Part shown: in pieces, positions 9,863-19,684 of the stretch
Layout of the letters: the number at the start of each line of letters is the position of its first letter
How positions within the stretch are numbered: the first letter of the stretch is position 1
NCBI RefSeq assembly: GCF_000613725.1
Contig: NZ_BAJN01000007.1
Location: 1 to 64,000 of the forward strand
DNA: 64,000 bases
Origin: Hoylesella pleuritidis JCM 14110
GTDB lineage: Bacteria; Bacteroidota; Bacteroidia; Bacteroidales; Bacteroidaceae
Reading direction: 5' to 3'
Program-made: the position numbers and the translations under genes
The notes under the pieces: model-generated
What the model was told of the DNA's origin: nothing
What the model saw: only the letters and a program-made list of their open reading frames with translations
Databases searched by the model: none

Positions 9863-11026
9863 TTGCACGAATTTTCATACCGATAATATTGGCTATTGTA
9901 TTGCCGGATTTGTATTTCGATCTCCATTATCTGCGCCGTTCCTCGTGGCGAATTTGGTGGAAACGGCTGTTGTGGTGGCTGCCTTCGATAGGTCTTTTGG
10001 GATATACCGTGGCATTGGCATCCATCCGCAACTTCGCACCTGATGATCTTTTTTGGCTTAATCTCTATCTGTTTCTCGTCGGATCGATCGTTACCCCCAA
10101 AGCCATTTTTGCCTTTTGCTCCGGTCTCGGACTGCTATACTGCCGGCTGACACATACGCGCAACAATTGGGGTAACCTCGTTGCACCACCGCTCTGTCTC
10201 TTTTCTCTATACATATTAATATATGGATCCACACTCGGTTTCCGCAAATTGGAAGTCCGCCACATAGACATCTATTCGCGGGAACTGCCCAAAGCTTTCG
10301 ACGGTTATCGTATTGCGCAGTTCACCGATGCCCATGTGGGCACACTGACGGGCAACAGATACAAGATGCTTACGCGTGTTATCGACAGCCTTAACGCGCA
10401 AAATGCAGACGCAATCGTCTTTACCGGCGACTTGCAGAATATGCAACCGTCTGAGCTTTACCCCGTTCAAGACCTTCTGAAATCACTACACGCCAAAGAC
10501 GGTGTATTTTCCGTGCTCGGCAATCACGATTACAGCCAATATATCAAAGCCGATCCGGCTGTGAAAGCGGCCAACGAACGAGAAGTGATTTCGCGTGAAC
10601 GACAGTTCGGTTGGACAGTGCTCTTGAACGAACACCATACGATACGCCGCGGGAAAGACTCTCTCGTGATAGCCGGAGAAGAGAATGACGCTTACCGCCG
10701 TTCCCGATCGGGGCGACATTAACAAGACTTTAGAAGGCATTTCACCCTCAGCTTATGTCGTAATGTTGCAACACGACCCCTCGGCTTGGCGTCGCTCAAT
10801 TCTCCCCAAATCGCAAGTGCAGCTCACATTGAGCGGTCATACCCACGGCGGCCAAATCCAATTGTTCGGTCTCAGACCCACAATGCTAACCAGTAAAGAA
10901 GACTACGGACTCTATCTCGACGGCAACCGCGCACTTTATGTGTCGGCAGGCATCGGCGGACTGATTCCTTTTCGCTTCGGCATTCCGGGCGAAATCGCCG
11001 TCATTACGTTGCATAAACTCCAATAA
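9859..11026 (+). CDS. Membrane-anchored metallophosphoesterase, frameshifted
   Basis: A calcineurin-like phosphoesterase behind four N-terminal membrane segments (about residues 1-130). The metal motifs are FTDAHVG, FTGDLQN, GNHD and SGHTHGGQ. The reading frame is broken between about 10689 and 10707. Restoring one base near 10690 (GACGGCTTA) and one near 10706 (CCCGGAT) gives the expected END-G-LPPFP-DRGD sequence and a 389-residue protein. The start at 9859 overlaps the pyrC stop as ATGA. The substrate is unknown; related enzymes act on lipid-linked phosphates. Confidence 0.85.
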
Positions 11027-11047
11027 CCCGTACCAAATCTTCCGACA

Positions 11048-11806
11048 ATGAGATACCTCTATCGCATTTATCAGCTTTTTTTTGCTTTCCCCGTTATCAT
11101 TCTTTACACTATCTTCACAGCCTTGATCGTGGTTATCGGGTGTACGATCGGCAGCGGACACTTCTGGGGTTACTATCCCGGTAAGTGGTGGGCGTGGCTC
11201 ATTGTGCGCGTTCTGCTGTTACCGGTGACGGTAGAGGGGCGCGAGAATTTGGTCAAAGGACAGTCGTATGTCTTTGTGAGTAACCACCAGGGAGCTTTCG
11301 ACATCTTCCTGATTTACGGTTTCTTAGGACGTAACTTCAAATGGATGATGAAGCGCCAGCTACGCAACGTGCCTTTTGTGGGCATCGCCTGTCAGGCCGC
11401 CCACCACATTTTCGTAGACAAACGAGGCCCGAGCAAGATTAGACAAACCTACGAACAAGCACGCAAAACATTGAAGAACGGAATGTCTTTGGTTGTTTTC
11501 CCCGAGGGGGCACGCACCTTTACAGGTCATATGGGTACCTTCCGCCGCGGCGCTTTTATGTTGGCCGACGAGCTGCAATTGCCCGTTGTTCCCATTACCA
11601 TCAACGGTTCGTTCGACGTAATGCCTCGAACACGCGACCTGAAATGGGTAATTCGGCATCCGCTCAGGCTCACCATTCACCGTCCTATTCCTCCTATCGG
11701 ACAGGGAATCGATAATATCAAGAATACCGAAAACCGCAGTTACGCTGCCATTATGTCCGGTCTCGTTCCCGAATATCAAGGCTTCGAGAAGAATCCTGAC
11801 CAATAA
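11048..11806 (+). CDS. plsC: 1-acyl-sn-glycerol-3-phosphate acyltransferase
   Basis: Transfers an acyl chain to lysophosphatidic acid in phospholipid synthesis at the inner membrane. The 252-residue protein has an N-terminal hydrophobic anchor, the acyltransferase motif NHQGAFD (NHx4D) near residue 78, and the glycerol-phosphate-binding FPEGART near 153, followed by PVVPITINGSF. It follows the phosphoesterase by 21 bp on the same strand. Confidence 0.9.
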   Translation: MRYLYRIYQLFFAFPVIILYTIFTALIVVIGCTIGSGHFWGYYPGKWWAWLIVRVLLLPVTVEGRENLVKGQSYVFVSNHQGAFDIFLIYGFLGRNFKWMMKRQLRNVPFVGIACQAAHHIFVDKRGPSKIRQTYEQARKTLKNGMSLVVFPEGARTFTGHMGTFRRGAFMLADELQLPVVPITINGSFDVMPRTRDLKWVIRHPLRLTIHRPIPPIGQGIDNIKNTENRSYAAIMSGLVPEYQGFEKNPDQ

Positions 11807-11933
11807 CAACAACACTCTTTACAAGAGTTGTCTGACACTCTAAATTCTTTTGCAAAAAGGAAAAAGCAAAAAATGAAATTCATTTGTATTTCATTGAAAA
11901 TCAACTATATATAAATTTTGTCACGAAAAGCCA

Positions 11934-12000
11934 TTAAACGCATCGCATTTAAACGGTTAAATACTTCGCGTTTAATCGTTAAATACACAACGATTCACCA
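11934..12000. repeat. Three tandem 22/23-bp units headed TTAAA
   Basis: Units at 11934-11956, 11957-11978 and 11979-12000 begin TTAAACG, TTAAATAC and TTAAATAC; the first two end in CGG and CG. They occupy the 11807-12114 spacer between the convergent plsC and TPR genes, just left of the perfect hairpin. Confidence 0.55.
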
Positions 12001-12028
12001 TTACTTGCAAAGCAAGTAATGGTGAATC
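11992..12028. repeat. Perfect 17-bp inverted repeat with a 3-nt loop
   Basis: GATTCACCATTACTTGC (11992-12008), loop AAA, then its exact complement (12012-12028). No T run follows on either strand, so it does not look like a simple intrinsic terminator, although it sits between convergent genes where a bidirectional terminator would be expected. Confidence 0.8.
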
Positions 12029-12114
12029 ATAATATAAACAATAAATTATTGATAGTCAATAAGATATAAAACCAATGACGTTTTTCTTTCCTTTGCTCCT
12101 CAATCCCTATGAAA

Positions 12115-14306
12115 CTATGAATCAACAATATCTTCCATTAACCTGATATCGGTATCGGAAATATTGTTGCGGGTAAGCAACGGGAGGTCATCGGCAAAGG
12201 CAGCGGCGATCGTTACAACACTGACCGAATCACGAGTAACTGTTTTTTGCACATACATTTTAAACAAATCGGCAGCAGCAGAAACTTTTCCGACAAACCA
12301 TTTGCAGTAACCGGCATTCAGATAATCGGCGTCTTCTGCCTCGGCAGACGCCAGAAGGTCATCGTAAATGGGCTCAGCTTGAGACGGTTTGCATAGAAAC
12401 ATCTGCCCCCAAGCTATCGCCCGACGAATATTTTTATCGTCGGGGAAGTCAAGATTCAGGCGAAACAGTCCGTTGACTCCTTGTTCGGCAGCCCCACTGT
12501 TGATTTGAGAGATGGCAAGATTCAGCGCGTAATGCTTATTGTCTGGCTGTTTCTCCAACAAAGCAGAATAGCCTTTCACGGCCGACTCGAAGTCACCGCA
12601 ATGGAAATCTGCCTGCGCCAGTCCTCGCAAAGCCCGCAAATTGTCGGGCTCTTTATCGAGAATCTGCGCATAAAAAGCCTGTGCATCCGTATAATGTCCA
12701 TAATGAACGGCCAACGTCGCACGTATGAAAATGTCTTCAACAACGCCTGGTTCCACATAGCGGTCACACACTTCCGAGGCCGCCTCATAGTGTTTCCGCT
12801 TCAAAAGAAAGCCTTTCAGCTGACGTGCTTCACATAAAAGAACATCTCGATTGAAAGCATCGTTGAGAAAAAAGAGGGCATTCCACGTGGGTGACTCGCA
12901 TTCAAAAGGATTCCGAAAGTCATCTCGATAAGGGTAAACACGAAAAAAACGGTAGAGATCTTGCAGATAAGTGCGCCGGATATAAGCTGCGCTACCAGTG
13001 TCTAAACCACTGTCGACAGCCCCATCGTCTCTCCGCTATTAAGCATTTCGCGTACATTAGCAGGCAGTTTGTCGATAATGGTAGACAGAGCGAGTGCAAA
13101 CGAGTATTTATCCGAGTCGCAAAAAGGTCCTTTGAGCAGCAAAACGGCCATAAATTTATAATCTTTCAGCTGTTCATTCACACTCTGCAAGGCGGGATGA
13201 TCGACATAAAACGGACAAAACCAATTGCTTAACGTGCCAAAAAACGGGAATCGCTTCATCTGCGAAAAACCGCCGAAATAGATGTCGGCACCGGCTCTTT
13301 GCATATCGGCCATACGTTTGAAGCTGCCTTCCACTTCCTCCATTGCACGATCGGCAGCCCCGGGATCAAGAATGTCCTGCATCGGATCTTCTTCTTTCTC
13401 TTTGATTCCGAAACGCGTAATCTGCAAATGATTGTTCTTCATTAAATTCGGAATGATGTCGTGTTGCAGTTCGTCGTTGTCGCGTTCAGCATTGAGGCAA
13501 TGAAATACTTGCATCTGCAACTCCAGCAAGTCGCGGCGAACAGCCTCGTCCTTACAAAGCTCCGATACCTTATCCCATAGTGGGCGGAACACCCGATGCA
13601 GCTTTTCAGGCAAGGAAAATACCCACCCCACAAGCGCGCGCTGGCGTATATGCTCGTCGGAAGTATTGCAATATACTGCCATCAAAGTCATCACCTTCCG
13701 AATATCGAAGACGTTCATTGCCGACAACATCACAGCACTCACCAACAGTTGGGCATCATTTGCGTCAATGGTCGGCGACAGAAGAAGCTGCTCGAAACCC
13801 TCGGCCGTATCGCTATCCCATTGCGGTGAGACGAGAACGGCATTAAACAACCCTTCGATATACGTTTGATGGGTCGAGTAGATATCGTTTTTCGTCGATT
13901 GACCGACAGCTTCCGGTTCCAGTGATAACATCGTTACATCTTGCACGAAACCTTCAAGTCGGCGGCGGATGTCATCAGGATGCAGACTGACAGGTGGCAC
14001 AACAGTAGCAGCCAAACGATAAGCCTGACTCTCTTGAACCTTGACTGACACACGCAGATATCCCCACACACGATACAACTTGCGCAACATACCCTCGTAA
14101 AGCATCGCCCGTTTATCGTCGTGATAACCTTTCAGCATAAAGTCTTTCATCAATTCATAATCCTGACTCACACTTTCCAATACGCCGGAAACAGCAGGAT
14201 CGGGTCTGTCGGTTATGAACTGTTGCAGCAAACGCAATGCTTTGCCTACATTCTCGCCATCGAGTAAGGCAGCTTCTATCCTTTTCAGAGATTCCGTTTC
14301 ACTCAT
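12115..14306 (-). CDS. Large TPR-type helical protein, frameshifted
   Basis: The gene reads as two pieces, 14306-13002 and the frame ending at 12115. The second frame is open continuously back to about 13020, and restoring one base in the C4 run at 13020-13023 fuses them into about 730 residues. The N-terminal two thirds are alpha-helical with the conserved-looking FPFFGTLSNWFCPF near residue 340; the C-terminal third carries TPR units (LRALRGLAQADFHCGDFESA). No signal peptide. It overlaps the preceding binding-protein gene by 4 bp. Function unknown. Confidence 0.75.
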
Positions 14307-15211
14307 TGTTTATCTTTCTGTGCACGTAAAATATCTTGGGAGCGAGGCTTTACCGCGTGTTCAAAACGCATCTTCGGTAAAGCCTTTATAGTCTTCTTAT
14401 CGGCGCCACAATACTTCATTACCAAATCAGAATAATGTTGCAACCCTTTCTCATTAAGCGAATCGCAGGCCATATTATACGCTTTGATGAAAGCCTGAAT
14501 CTGTTTTCGGCGGCGCACATCGCGCATTGCTGCTGTCCGGAAAGCAATAACACCGAAGCGAAGCCCCTTATCTCTGCTGTCCATCAACACGGGATGGCGG
14601 TATAATCGGGCGGTAGTGGCCTGCGGTTCGGTAAGCAACATCGCGTCCATCTCATTGTTGAGCAACATTCGCAAGCGGATATGCACATCGTTGATTTGCA
14701 CACGAAAGACATCGTATTTGGGTTTGGCGCTGTCTATGGCAAGGTCGGCTAAATAATCGGTAGCCGAAAAACGGGTCATCGCAATCATCTTATCCGATAA
14801 CTGCTTCAGTTCTTTCACACGCGCCAGACGATTACTCACCAATTGCCAATAAGCATTTGTGGCAGCAACATACGTCAACGGCGTTCCCCGTTTCTTTATA
14901 CGCTCAGCGCGAACAAGGTCGGTCACCGAGCCTTCTATACTGCTTCCGATGAGCGCCGTATCGCAATCCATCTGCGCATTCCAACGTCGCAGTCGGACAT
15001 CTACGTTCAACGTATCGAACAATCGGCGCTCTTTGGCCAAGAAAATCGGCATCCCATCCAAGGTGGGTAGCACCGCCACTTTCAACGCCAACGAATCTTC
15101 GGTTTTCAGTCTTGCCTTTTCTGCCTTCGAGAGTCGCTGCTTTTCGTCATACGACTGACCGCAAGACGCAATGAGAACAAGCGCTGTGAAGAGTGTGCAA
15201 AGATATTTCAT
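14303..15211 (-). CDS. ABC-type substrate-binding-like lipoprotein
   Basis: A 302-residue lipoprotein (signal peptide with lipobox VLIASCGQ). The mature part has the two-lobe binding-protein pattern of the NrtA/SsuA/ThiY group: KVAVLPTLDGMPIFLA at the start, VTDLVRAERI, and NNEMDAMLLTEPQATTA. No ABC permease or ATPase lies nearby; the gene is coupled instead to the TPR protein by a 4-bp overlap. The ligand cannot be told. Confidence 0.75.
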   Translation of the reverse strand: MKYLCTLFTALVLIASCGQSYDEKQRLSKAEKARLKTEDSLALKVAVLPTLDGMPIFLAKERRLFDTLNVDVRLRRWNAQMDCDTALIGSSIEGSVTDLVRAERIKKRGTPLTYVAATNAYWQLVSNRLARVKELKQLSDKMIAMTRFSATDYLADLAIDSAKPKYDVFRVQINDVHIRLRMLLNNEMDAMLLTEPQATTARLYRHPVLMDSRDKGLRFGVIAFRTAAMRDVRRRKQIQAFIKAYNMACDSLNEKGLQHYSDLVMKYCGADKKTIKALPKMRFEHAVKPRSQDILRAQKDKQ

Positions 15212-15307
15212 CCGCTTTTATTTATCCAAAGAAGGGCGCCCAGCGTATTGAAAACACGAGTCGCCCTTCCGAGTTTCTATTCATTAAATGTGCAATATTA
15301 GCATCTG

Positions 15308-15356
15308 CAAAAGTACGAATTCTTTTTTGTGTTACAAAAATTTATTCGTACTTTTG
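15308..15356. promoter_or_regulatory. Divergent promoter boxes between the binding protein gene and radA
   Basis: A minus-strand TACTTTTG (15308-15315) faces the binding-protein gene and a plus-strand TACTTTTG (15349-15356) lies 7 bp before the radA ATG. Both match the Bacteroidota -7 box; the -33 elements are weaker. The short leader supports the radA start at 15364 rather than the in-frame upstream codon. Confidence 0.55.
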
Positions 15357-15363
15357 TCTCGTT

Positions 15364-16782
15364 ATGGCAAAAGACAAGATTGCTTATGTCTGCTCGAATT
15401 GCGGACAAGAATCGCCCAAATGGATAGGAAAATGCCCGAGTTGCGGCCAATGGAACACTTTCAAAGAGATTCGCATAGCCGGCGACACGGGCTCGATGGC
15501 GGCCAAGACAGCTGCTCACTCGGTGTTGAGCCACGCCGAATCAGCGCACAAAAACCGTCCGACAGCGCTCCGTAATATCTCAGCACAAGACGAACCACGC
15601 ATAGATATGCACGACGAAGAGCTGAATCGTGTTCTCGGAGGCGGCTTGGTACACGGTTCCATCGTGCTTTTGGGAGGCGAACCGGGTATCGGAAAGAGTA
15701 CGCTTACGCTGCAAACGATTCTCCATTTACCCGAAAAGCGAATCCTATATGTAAGCGGCGAGGAGAGTGCTCACCAACTAAAGTTGCGCGCCGACCGCAT
15801 TACCGCACATTTGCCACAGGCCGACAACGCAGCGACAGACAATGTATTGATACTCTGCGAGACATCGTTGGAGCGCATTTTCGAACACATCCGCGACGTC
15901 AAACCTGAACTTCTCATCATCGACAGCATTCAGACCATTGCTACGGAAGATGTGGATAGTTCGCCGGGAAGCATCACCCAAGTGCGCGAATGTGCTTCGG
16001 CACTACTCCGTTTTGCTAAAACGAGTGGCATCCCGGTGCTGCTCATCGGCCATATCACCAAAGAAGGGACCCTGGCCGGTCCCAAAATCTTAGAACATAT
16101 CGTAGATACAGTCATCCAATTCGAGGGCGATCAGCATTATATGTACCGCATTCTGCGCAGCATCAAGAATCGATTTGGCTCTACTTCGGAGTTAGGCATC
16201 TATGAAATGCAGCAGACCGGCCTGCGCCAAGTAAACAATCCGAGCGAACTTCTGCTCACGCCTGACCGCGAAGAGGGACTCAGCGGCATTGCTATCAGCA
16301 GTGCCATCGAGGGTGTCAGACCGTTCTTAGTGGAAACACAAGCTTTAGTTTCGTCAGCGGCTTACGGTACGCCGCAGCGCTCGGCAACAGGTTTCGATCA
16401 GCGAAGACTCAATATGCTGCTCGCAGTTCTCGAAAAACGCGTGGGCTTCAAGCTGATGCAGAAAGATGTTTTCATCAACATCGCCGGCGGACTACGCGTA
16501 ACCGATCTCGCGATGGACCTCAGTATCATCGCCGCCGTGTTGTCGAGCAACGTCGATACAGCCATTGAAGCGGGCTGGTGTATGGCTGGTGAGGTTGGAC
16601 TCAGCGGCGAAGTACGTCCCGTTAACCGCATTGAGCAACGCGTGGCAGAAGCCGAAAAGTTAGGATTTACCGATATGATTATCCCGAAATACAATCTCGG
16701 CGGATTCGATTCCAAGAAATACAACATCCATCTCCACCCCGTTCGCAAAGTGGAAGAAGCTCTACGCATACTTTTCGGATAA
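15364..16782 (+). CDS. radA: DNA repair/recombination protein RadA
   Basis: A 472-residue ATP-dependent branch-migration protein. It has the N-terminal four-Cys zinc finger (CSNCGQ...CPSCGQW), the Walker A motif GEPGIGKST, the RadA-specific KNRFGSTSELG motif, and a C-terminal Lon-protease-like domain (GLRVTDLAMDLSIIAAVLSS, GEVGLSGEVR). The frame is open 57 codons upstream but the zinc finger and the promoter place the start at 15364. Confidence 0.95.
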   Translation: MAKDKIAYVCSNCGQESPKWIGKCPSCGQWNTFKEIRIAGDTGSMAAKTAAHSVLSHAESAHKNRPTALRNISAQDEPRIDMHDEELNRVLGGGLVHGSIVLLGGEPGIGKSTLTLQTILHLPEKRILYVSGEESAHQLKLRADRITAHLPQADNAATDNVLILCETSLERIFEHIRDVKPELLIIDSIQTIATEDVDSSPGSITQVRECASALLRFAKTSGIPVLLIGHITKEGTLAGPKILEHIVDTVIQFEGDQHYMYRILRSIKNRFGSTSELGIYEMQQTGLRQVNNPSELLLTPDREEGLSGIAISSAIEGVRPFLVETQALVSSAAYGTPQRSATGFDQRRLNMLLAVLEKRVGFKLMQKDVFINIAGGLRVTDLAMDLSIIAAVLSSNVDTAIEAGWCMAGEVGLSGEVRPVNRIEQRVAEAEKLGFTDMIIPKYNLGGFDSKKYNIHLHPVRKVEEALRILFG

Positions 16783-16886
16783 CCGACACGCGGGCATATA
16801 GCCTCATTCGACGACAGTCAACACGCCATTCGGGACAAAAAACAAAAATTCCCTGCCTCAGAAACCGCAATCTCTCATCTTTTTCG

Positions 16887-16894
16887 TAATTTTG
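16887..16894 (+). promoter_or_regulatory. -7 box of the pgk promoter
   Basis: TAATTTTG followed by CAGATG, 47 bp before the pgk start codon. It matches TAnnTTTG. No clear -33 TTTG is seen at the expected distance. Confidence 0.5.
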
Positions 16895-16941
16895 CAGATG
16901 ATTAAAGCGTATTTTTCAAATTTATAAATCAATAAGTTTAT

Positions 16942-18191
16942 ATGAAGATCGATCAATTCAACTTTGCCGGAAAAAAGGCAATCGTCCGCGTAGATTTCAA
17001 TGTTCCCTTGGACGAAAATGGTAATGTGACAGATGATACCCGCATCCGTGGTGCATTACCTACACTGAAAAAGATTCTGTCTGACGGCGGTTCGGTGATT
17101 ATGATGAGCCATATGGGCAAGCCGAAAGGCAAAGTTAACCCCAAATTTTCACTCTCACAGATCGTCGGAAAAGTGTCCGAGCGTCTCGGTGTCGACGTCA
17201 AATTCGCTGACGATTGCGCCAATGCCTCTGCCGCAGCAGCCGCATTGAAGCTTGGCGAAGCGTTGCTGCTCGAAAACTTACGGTTCTATGCCGAAGAGGA
17301 AGGCAAGCCCATAGGCGTCGAAAAAGGCACACCCGAATACGATGCCGCCAAGAAAGAGATGAAAGAGAAACAAAAAGCATTTGCCCAAAAGCTCGCATCC
17401 TATGCCGATGTTTATGTAAACGATGCCTTCGGGACGCTCACCGCAAACACGCTTCAACTGCGGTCATCGCCGATTTCTTCACTCCCGACGCTAAAATGTT
17501 GGGCTTCCTGATGGAAAAAGAAGTAACAGCCATCAATAATGTGTTGAAGAACGCACAGCATCCTTTCACCGCAATCATCGGTGGAAGCAAAGTAAGCTCG
17601 AAGTTGGGCGTAATTAAAAACCTGCTCGACAAGGTGGATAACCTCATCATCGGAGGCGGAATGGGCTATACATTCGTCAAAGCTCAGGGCGGCCATATCG
17701 GCAATTCTCTCCACGAAGACGACCTGATGCCCGAGGCTCTTAATGTTATCGCCGCAGCCAAAGAGAAAGGCGTGAACCTCAGTTTGTCTGTGGCTACGGT
17801 GGCAGCCGACCGCTTTGCCAACGACGCCAACCGCAAGGTGGTACCCATCGAAAACATCCCCGACGGCTGGGAAGGTATGGATGCCTCTGAGCAATCACTC
17901 GAAATCTGGAAGAAAATCATCCTCGAGTCCAAGACAATCCTATGGAATGGTCCCGTGGGTGTATTCGAGTTTGAGAACTTCGCACACGGAACGGGCGAAA
18001 TAGCCAAGTATGTTGCCTCGGCAACACAGCAAAACGGTGCCTACTCTTTGGTAGGTGGCGGCGATTCGGTAGCGGCTGTCAACAAGTTCGGTTTGGCCGA
18101 TAAGGTTTCTTATGTGTCCACAGGCGGCGGTGCAATGCTTGAAGCCATTGAAGGAAAGGTGCTTCCCGGCGTTGCAGCTATTGAAAAATAA
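16942..18191 (+). CDS. pgk: Phosphoglycerate kinase, frameshifted
   Basis: Glycolytic enzyme making ATP and 3-phosphoglycerate from 1,3-bisphosphoglycerate. N-terminal motifs ([31 protein letters not shown]) lie in one frame and the C-terminal half ([43 protein letters not shown]) in another. Restoring one G near 17436 (ACGGCT for ACGCT) gives [18 protein letters not shown] and a normal 416-residue protein. Because pgk is normally essential in such organisms, an error in the sequence is the most likely cause. Confidence 0.93.
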
Positions 18192-18213
18192 CCTCGTCAT
18201 CAGATAAGAAAAT

Positions 18214-18248
18214 TAAGGAGGAAGATTCAAAAGTCTTCCTCCTTTTTT
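18214..18248 (+). terminator. Intrinsic terminator of pgk
   Basis: GGAGGAAGA, an 8-nt loop, TCTTCCTCC, then TTTTTT, beginning 27 bp after the pgk stop codon. Confidence 0.9.
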
Positions 18249-18337
18249 CGTTTCCGCCCAATCCTCCGCCCTCACTCACTACGCCCCTCCTGACGATTCC
18301 CTTTCCAATTAACCTCTTTCGGTGCTGCGAAAAGTCG

Positions 18338-18381
18338 TTAAACGGCGCACGAGTAAGCGTTAAATACAAAGTAAAAAGCAT
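18338..18381. repeat. Two 22-bp units headed TTAAAC/T
   Basis: TTAAACGGCGCACGAGTAAGCG (18338-18359) is followed directly by a second TTAAATAC-headed unit. They match the head sequence and period of the units at 11934-12000. A single further TTAAATAC, preceded by CCG, occurs near 19600. Confidence 0.4.
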
Positions 18382-18496
18382 CTAATTGTAGAACGAATTA
18401 TACCTTACTGATTTTCAAGCGAATGTAACCTCAACTTTCCTAAATCTTTTTCGACAAAAAAAAATTACGAAAATTTAGAAGTAATTCATTTTTTAC

Positions 18497-18504
18497 TATA
18501 TTTG
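18497..18504 (+). promoter_or_regulatory. -7 box for the 18547 lipoprotein gene
   Basis: TATATTTG followed by CAACATC, 42 bp before the ATG, matching TAnnTTTG. The upstream region is A/T-rich with no clear TTTG at the right distance. Confidence 0.5.
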
Positions 18505-18546
18505 CAACATCAACGATCGCCTGCATATTAAAGAAAGAACTAACAA

Positions 18547-18993
18547 ATGAAAAAATTTATCTTGTTAATGGTATGCACTTGTATTGCAACCCTAAGCTTT
18601 ATCAGTTGTTCGGATAGTGATAAAGACAAAGTGCCCGAAGAACTCACCGAATGGTTTTGGAGACTAAACGCTTACGCTTATAAAGACAACGATCCCAATA
18701 CTGCCCAATGGGTCAACTGGCAAGAAGAAAAATACACGCTCACACTCCATCGTGACGGAACGATGGAAGGAAAATGCCTTGACCACCAAATATCAGGAAG
18801 ATTCAGCGTCAGCGGTAACAAAATTCGGTTTTATGACATAAAAGGAATCGTAGAGAACAATACCGATAAACCCGGCCATTATTTTGAATCTCACTTGAAA
18901 GATATGTATACTTATAAAACAGAAGGGTATTATTTAAAACTTTACTATTCGGATAATGAGTGTTTATATTTCATTACAGGTTTTCTAAAATAG
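18547..18993 (+). CDS. Small lipoprotein, possibly lipocalin-like
   Basis: 148 residues with a signal peptide and lipobox (TLSFISCSDS, Cys near residue 21). The mature domain alternates short hydrophobic strands (KYTLTLHRDGTM, ISGRFSVSGNKIRFYD), a pattern common in small beta-barrel lipocalin-like lipoproteins of Bacteroidota. Assignment to a family is tentative. It has its own promoter and stands alone. Confidence 0.7.
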   Translation: MKKFILLMVCTCIATLSFISCSDSDKDKVPEELTEWFWRLNAYAYKDNDPNTAQWVNWQEEKYTLTLHRDGTMEGKCLDHQISGRFSVSGNKIRFYDIKGIVENNTDKPGHYFESHLKDMYTYKTEGYYLKLYYSDNECLYFITGFLK

Positions 18994-19001
18994 CTAACAT
19001 T

Positions 19002-19100
19002 ATGAGATTGTTACGAATAACTACTTTATGTCTCAGTTTGTCAATCTGTGTTTTTGGGAAAACATATTCACAGATTTCCCAACCATCAATTCTCAACTGA
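19002..19100 (+). pseudogene. Orphan signal-peptide ORF, 32 codons
   Basis: ATG at 19002 encodes a strong signal peptide (MRLLRITTLCLSLSICVFG) and then only about a dozen residues before a TGA at 19098-19100. It begins 8 bp after the preceding lipoprotein stop and its 3' end overlaps the convergent folK gene by 15 bp. It looks like the N-terminus of a lost exported protein, or a very small secreted peptide. Confidence 0.4.
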
Positions 19101-19484
19101 CGTTTTCTCTCCCATTCGCTCCAAAAGCCGGCGCACATAATTGCGTTGCCAATCATCGATGTGATAACGGCTGTCGCCGAACAGCAGAATATCGATGTCC
19201 ATTTTTACCACTCCCCGCTTACGTTCAGCCCGCAAACTACCGAGCGAACGCTCTATTTGCTTCAATGCTCGATGCAACTGCGTAAAGCTATGATGTGTAT
19301 GTGCCACAGCCAAACAGTTCAAGAACCGATCGGAGTCAATGCCGATCGGAGTCGTCCACATCATTTCCGAGAAAATTACTTGATTACTCAAAAGGCGTTC
19401 AAGCTTGTATTGCGCCAGCTGCATATTCGATTCCTGATTTTCGTTCGCCCCCAAGGACAATATCACCTTTTGTTTTTTACCCAT
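19086..19484 (-). CDS. folK: HPPK (6-hydroxymethyl-dihydropterin pyrophosphokinase)
   Basis: Transfers pyrophosphate from ATP to 6-hydroxymethyl-7,8-dihydropterin in folate synthesis. The 132-residue protein has the family pattern: VILSLGANE at the start, WTTPIGIDSDRFLN, LKQIERSLG and the Mg-binding KMDIDILLFGD. It is a little shorter than many homologues because the C-terminal substrate-loop region is trimmed. It is convergent with the small lipoprotein gene. Confidence 0.88.
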   Translation of the reverse strand: MGKKQKVILSLGANENQESNMQLAQYKLERLLSNQVIFSEMMWTTPIGIDSDRFLNCLAVAHTHHSFTQLHRALKQIERSLGSLRAERKRGVVKMDIDILLFGDSRYHIDDWQRNYVRRLLERMGEKTSVEN

Positions 19485-19663
19485 CTAATAAACACTCTAT
19501 CCAAACATTATATGAATTATTCTTTTTGCTATTAAGCCGTTACAAAATTAATAAAAACCTGAACCTGTTACGCAACTTTCACCTTTTTTATTATAAACCG
19601 TTAAATACCTGCACTCCATTTGAAAATCTAAACCTCTCCTTTCCATATCTCGACATTATTCCG

Positions 19664-19671
19664 TAAATTTG
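19664..19671 (+). promoter_or_regulatory. -7 box for the glucosaminidase gene
   Basis: TAAATTTG followed by CGTCC, 13 bp before the ATG at 19685. It fits TAnnTTTG and implies a very short leader. Confidence 0.55.
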
Positions 19672-19684
19672 CGTCCAAATAATA

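Noticed and set aside
17214-17435. Alternative upstream part of the second pgk frame
   Set aside because: The frame is open by chance before the shift; the true protein here is in the other frame (LLENLRFY and neighbours).
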